A DNA stretch of 64,000 nt from Siphonodentalium dalli (taxonomy: Eukaryota; Mollusca; Scaphopoda; Gadilida; Siphonodentaliidae). Below the pieces are notes generated by a model that was not told where the DNA came from, made no database searches, and saw only the letters and a list, made by a program, of their open reading frames with translations. Shown piece after piece: positions 26,001-32,000 of the stretch. How positions within the stretch are numbered: the first letter of the stretch is position 1; each line of letters opens with the position of its first letter. The stretch spans positions 147,281,559-147,345,558 of the forward strand of contig CP136066.1 in NCBI GenBank assembly GCA_032622095.1, given 5' to 3'. The translations under genes were made by a program, and so were the position numbers.

Positions 26001-29000
26001 CAAAATGAAAACAAACGAAATAGAAACACGTGGTTTCGACGAAAGTTGTTGTCAGAGACGCTTCCTTGTTGATTGCGTTATGCGTGGCCGCGAGGGTAAT
26101 CTATGTAAAATATGACAACTTGAACTTGATATTTATATTGGATTATGTATTATTTCTTAAGTGGTGATTTTATATTTCCAAATAGTGCAATATGAACATT
26201 TGTTACTTACTAGTGGTCTGGGTCTTTTTAGTCACAGCAATTGTCTGTATTCCCACGAGTACTTTACGCACAAGAGCCGCCTCGCTTTCGGTTTTACCGA
26301 GTACTACCACGAAACAACTTCCGGTCAGTCCGGTCAGATATCCTTTTGCCGTGCACGGCCGGTCATATTAACACTCCACTCTCTCTGTCTTTTTATACGA
26401 AAACTATACATACACATGTAGTCCAACAACACGCACAATTGAGAATATTTTACATTATTTACACATTAAGTCCATTGGCATTTACTCAAACTTTCCATCC
26501 TCCATGAGCTTTAACAAACTCAAAGGGGACGCACCCTTCTTCGTTAGGCAGTCCGCTAACTGATCTTTAGATGGACTCCATTTGATGTCAGAAATCTGTT
26601 TTGTTTGTAGAAGCTCTCGTAAGCCTGCTATGTCTATTCTGAGCCGTTTCTCACATGTCATGTTGTTTGTATGAACATTATCATACAAGGAATGATTATC
26701 TGTTATACATTCAATGTTCAGTACATTAGGACATGATTTGCCATATATCAACTCGGTGTATAGTTGCGCCAGATAAATACCACAATCCACAGCCTCCGAC
26801 ATGGCTAAAGTCTCAGAAGTTAAAGTACTTCGAGCAACTCTTCTAAGTCTTTTGGACTGCCATGATATGATTGAAGCTTTGCCATTTTCACCTTTCAGCA
26901 AAATTAGATAACCACCTTGACTTTTACCATCCGATAAATTGCCAAGCGATGCATCACTAAACACAACCATTTTTACAGACTTCTCTGCACCAAGATGCCA
27001 AAACTTAACCCTGACCAACTCTGCTTTAACTTTCTTTAAAATCTTATTAAATTCAAGCAAACTCTCAACTTTGGCATTACAAATAGATGAGACCAGACAA
27101 CAAGCATCAAACATTATATCAGGTCGAGATTGTCCAGCGAGCCATAGGAGCTGTCCTGCCTTGGATCTTAATGACTGTACTTCGTTACTGTCCAACATGA
27201 GTATTCGCTAAAGAGTTCTTAGCATTTAACGCCCAAGCCAAAGCTGTCTCCAAATCAGTGGTAACATCACATAATACCTTGTTGAGAATTCCTGTTAGCA
27301 CACCATTATGTCTCTCAACAATCCCATTGCTCCAAGCACTTTCTGCTGCAGTGGTTCTGACTGTTATGTTCAAATTTTCTGCCATATCGTGGAACTCCGT
27401 CGAAACAAATTCACCGCCATTGTCAGTGAGGCAGAAAGTCGGTGGTCCATGGAGACTGACCCAATGTTGTAGAAACTTCTGCACAATAACACCTGTCTTT
27501 TTAGTTTTGATAATACATGCAGCACTATATCTGGAAAATAAATCGATCATGTGAAGATACCAAATGCCCTTTTTTAGTTCATGTAGGTCCATGGCAACCA
27601 TCTGATTGAATGTTTGTGCCAGCGGTAAGCAAACAGCTGGTTTTGGTTGAGGTCGCCTGTACTTGGCACATGTGTCACATTTGTTGACAACATCCTTCAT
27701 TCTCTGATGAACATCCTTATCTGTAATCCCAGCCTTCTTGAGAAGCGATAAAAGTCTATCAATGGATGCATGTCCAAACTGTTTATGAAGTTTTATCATT
27801 TCTTCTTCACTATCTATAGACACTGCTAAGACTTCATTAGTTTCACATTCTTGTTTACTACCGGTAGCTGACTTGGGCAGTAGATCAACACAGTAATGAC
27901 CACTTGATGTAAATTCTAGTTTAACATCTTTTCCGAACATCCAAGCTTTATCACAACTGAGATCAAGTTTTGTCTGGGCCCGCTTTAGAGACTCTTTACT
28001 TAAAAGCAGAGGAATATTACAATCAACAACTTCACTTGATATGTAGCAATTTATCGAACCTACTACAGCTGGGAAGACAACATTCTCCTTAGAAACGACA
28101 CGCACACCATCACCAAATCTGAACTCTTGATGACTATCGGACCGTGATACACTGCTCTGATCACTTGAAGACAAGTGTTTCAAATAATTGCAAAGCCAAT
28201 CAGTTCCACACACTGTTTTAGTGCATGCCGTATCAATAACTGCAGCACAGAAAGATTCAGCCACAAAAATCTCATTTGGTTCAAACTTCTGACAATCATT
28301 ACTGAAGAGAGTTATATTAACAGACTCAAACTGTTCTGAACCGACGTCCATCGTAGCATTAACAGACTCAGACGAATGATCCTTTCGATGAGGACAGGCC
28401 TTGTACCAATGAAACAAAGAATCACAGCATGTGCAGCGAGATCTCTTACCAAATCTATTTAGTGGATTAGTACCCTTTAGGTTGGAATTATTTGAAGCAT
28501 GACTGTAAGAATTTGCATCACTACTAGCATGGGACTGATAGCCACGACCACGACTGTAAGAATTTGCATCACTACTAGCATGGGACTGATAGCCACGACC
28601 ACGATACTTGTTTGAAAAGGCACCTCTTCTCTCAGCATAACAAACACTTTGAGACTCCAACTTGATTCCAGAAACATCACATTTTGAATCCAAAGTCCCA
28701 TCACCTGCCGAGTCACCAAAAATACGTTTCAGTGCAGATTTCATCGATTTGAATGTGACATCACTGCAAGCTGTTAACACTAACTGTCTCTCTTTTGTTT
28801 CAAGGTTAGCATTGTCCAACAGACGAAAAGCTAAAACTGCATCCGATAGAACTAAATCATTTTCTTTGTATCTTTTGTAGAGGAGTTCGTACTCAGTGAT
28901 GTAATCATGCATCTTACTATTTTCTGTCCTTTTGAAAGTTTCAAAATCACGATATGCTTTGTAAGCTTCATCCTTTGCATCACCTTTGTAAACTTCATCT

Positions 29001-32000
29001 AACGCTGTCAATAATGTAGCTAAACCAGTGTCCTTAGCTAAATCCGCGGCAGGTACACCAAGAGCAACTTCGCGTGCTTTACCTGTGAGAGACAGGGCTA
29101 CTACCGGGCCAATTTTTTTTGCTTCTAAATCCGTAACTAATTTCCAGATTGCAAGTTCGTTTTTCCATTTCTCATACGGCAAATCTGTCGTGAACCTCGG
29201 CGGTTGTTTGTAGTTATTCATGTTCGATGCCATTATCGAACAACCTCGCTCTGCTACCACTGTTACTTACTAGTGGTCTGGGTCTTTTTAGTCACAGCAA
29301 TTGTCTGTATTCCCACGAGTACTTTACGCACAAGAGCCGCCTCGCTTTCGGTTTTACCGAGTACTACCACGAAACAACTTCCGGTCAGTCCGGTCAGATA
29401 TCCTTTTGCCGTGCACGGCCGGTCATATTAACACATTTTCCCCAGCCGTAATTAAATCGGCCACAGCTAAGCAAAATCTCAGCGTGACAGTTGCGGAACT
29501 GGCCATTGGGATATTTTTCCTGTCGAGTTCCATTATGATTGTCACTTCATCCGTGAACGTGAAAAAAGATTTTTATAATAATATTTTTTTTTAATGGACT
29601 AACATCATAACGAAGGCACGTATTTCCAACTTGCCTTCCTAAATATTAAATGTTGACATAGAGTATGTTCTTAGTCTCGTATTGGCTGACAAAATGAAAA
29701 CAAACGAAACAGAAACACGTGGTTCACTGGTAGCGAATTTTCGACGAAGACGAAATTTGATCAATATTTAATGTAGGTGAACTTCTCCACAAACCAAATG
29801 TTGTGAAACATATTCATTAAGTGTCACAATTGTTGTTTAATTTGAGAACTCGAACATTGCAATTCCAAATTGATGACTCAAAGTGGATCTTTCTGCATTT
29901 ATTGCACAAATTTACTCTGCGAAATCATGTTATGTCGGAGCATCGGAATATTATTTCCGGTTGTAATGTAACTACGGACGCGGCCGTTGTTGTGCTATCG
30001 GCGGGATTCTAAACACATAATTAAAACTGTTTTATATATATTATCTACAAATTTAGTATAATAAATTGATGAGATATTACTTTTATATATCCATCTGTTC
30101 AAGATTTCAAATATACCGCGCAAAAGACCATGGACCCTGATCGATCGAGAAAGAAATCAATAAAAAAAAATATCTCCTGGTTTGACATCAAGTCAGCCCA
30201 ATGCGGGTGCTTCTAAATAAAGGCGAGTTTACAGTTGACATGCAGATATCTCAAATTCATCTTGGGAAGCTTCTTTGCGTGTATGCATATATAATTACCG
30301 ACTATAAAGTAATAATGTACTTATATCAACGCAATGTCGATAAAACAAAGAATATCCCAAGCGACACATTCGAGCACCTGCTGGCGACGTCTTACTAAGT
30401 TAGCCCACAGCCATTTCGAACAATTCGCTCTGGTTTTCTGTCATCTAATTAGCATCAATGGGGAAACTCCACCCCTAAACTTGAGCCAATGAAATCAGTT
30501 CAAACTTCTAATCATTGATGTCATTGGTTGTCAATGAAAACATTCTTAGAATCAACAAAAAGTGACCTTTGAACATGTGGTTTTTGCACGAAAATTTACA
30601 AACTTTCACAAAGCAACGTGACGTAATTGCTAATAATTTGCGCTTTTATCGGAAGTCTTTTTACGACTTTGTCAAATCATGGTTTATATGATTAATGTAC
30701 ATCATATATAAAGACATTTGGTTTAATTATTTTATTTATAATACGCTTTTTTGTTTTCAAAAATCATGAATTATTTTTTTTTCAATCAGGACACGAATCC
30801 GTGGGTAAACAAACTTAAAGGACACACTCGCATAGGCATACCGTAAATTTGCATAAAATGTCATTTTTGACTCACATTTGTGATAAAATGAAGATAAACG
30901 GTTGTTTATATGCACATATTTAGTTCGTCTATTGGTTTATGTTTCCATTATCGTATTCACAGATGACACTTAACTTAAGTCTTAAGTGAAAGCATGCTTG
31001 TTGTTGCATATCGGATGATACACATGGCACATTTACCTGTGGCCAGTGTGGGGAAACACCCAATGATGTTATAACGTCAAATTCCTGTTGGCTAACGTAA
31101 TTACCTTCATACCTGTTGACGTTGGCTATATGACGTGGTTTAACTACATGTGCTGTTGGGAAAAGGGTTAATCGATTATGGCTGTCTATGGAATATTGTG
31201 GTTGAATATGTACATAATAGACTATATGATTAATCATGACAGCTCTAATGATAACCTTCTACAATCCTTCACAAATATGAGAATGATGCAGGTAAATGTT
31301 GAGGAATTGTGTTAACTTTACGATGAATAATGTTTCAGATGGAGAGAGGTTAGTCCAGCCGTTCTCTAATCAAGCCCAACAGGCTAATGCACGGAGCAAA
31401 CCAGAACTCGTGGAGAAAGTCTCAGGTTTGTGCAACTTTAACGATGCATTATCCGAATTAACGCTCCTAAATTACTATTTCTTTGAATTGAGTCGAGGAA
31501 CTCACCCATCAAGGCTCAAGTATGATCCGGTATAAATTTTTTAAGTTTGTTATTTCTCGAGATGTGCAATTATTTGTGGCCAGAAAAACTTCATCAAATG
31601 GACAGTCTTGGACAATATTGCAGATGAAGATGGATAACTCTAAAATCAAGTAGTAATACAGCCAAATTTCGTGATACTCAAGTGATAATATGGCCATAAT
31701 TTGTTGAACAAAATGTTGATAAATAACACGTTTTGGGGAATTTGATACTATAGTTGACAGTGGTTAGCATTATTTTGTTGCAATTAATTGATTCTGATAA
31801 CTAAAGTGTATTTTGAAGAAATTTTTATTGTTGTTGTATCTTGATGATATGGGGACTGTCTGATCGGATTGAGTACCTTTGACTCAAAAGTTAATTCCTC
31901 TGTCAAATATATCTGTACTTTCCTTTATCTATTGATATCCAAGCCTTGAAATAGGGTGTCTGTCATTTGCAGAATGAGGTCCCCAGAGGGTGAATTTAGT

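Larger units (their letters stand above)
26201..29433 (-). mobile_element. Ty1/copia LTR retrotransposon with deleted reverse transcriptase
   Basis: The element has two 173-bp LTRs with no difference seen between them, ends TGTTA...TAACA, and is flanked by CATT on both sides (ACATT if one terminal A is shared). It lies antisense in a TOGARAM1 intron. Reading on the minus strand: LTR, a primer-binding site like that for initiator tRNA-Met, gag-protease-integrase in one frame, then a junction straight into the RNase H domain in another frame, a polypurine tract and the second LTR. The length of 3.2 kb is short for a copia element because the integrase C-terminus and the reverse transcriptase are missing. 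Identical LTRs point to a recent insertion. Confidence 0.93.

Noticed and set aside
28477-28719. 80-residue minus-strand frame with VVVAISPMLVVMQ repeats
   Set aside because: It is a shadow of the duplicated RG-rich segment of the copia gag gene in another frame.
29028-29213. Plus-strand frames within 26.9-29.6 kb
   Set aside because: They are antisense shadows of the copia coding region and LTRs.
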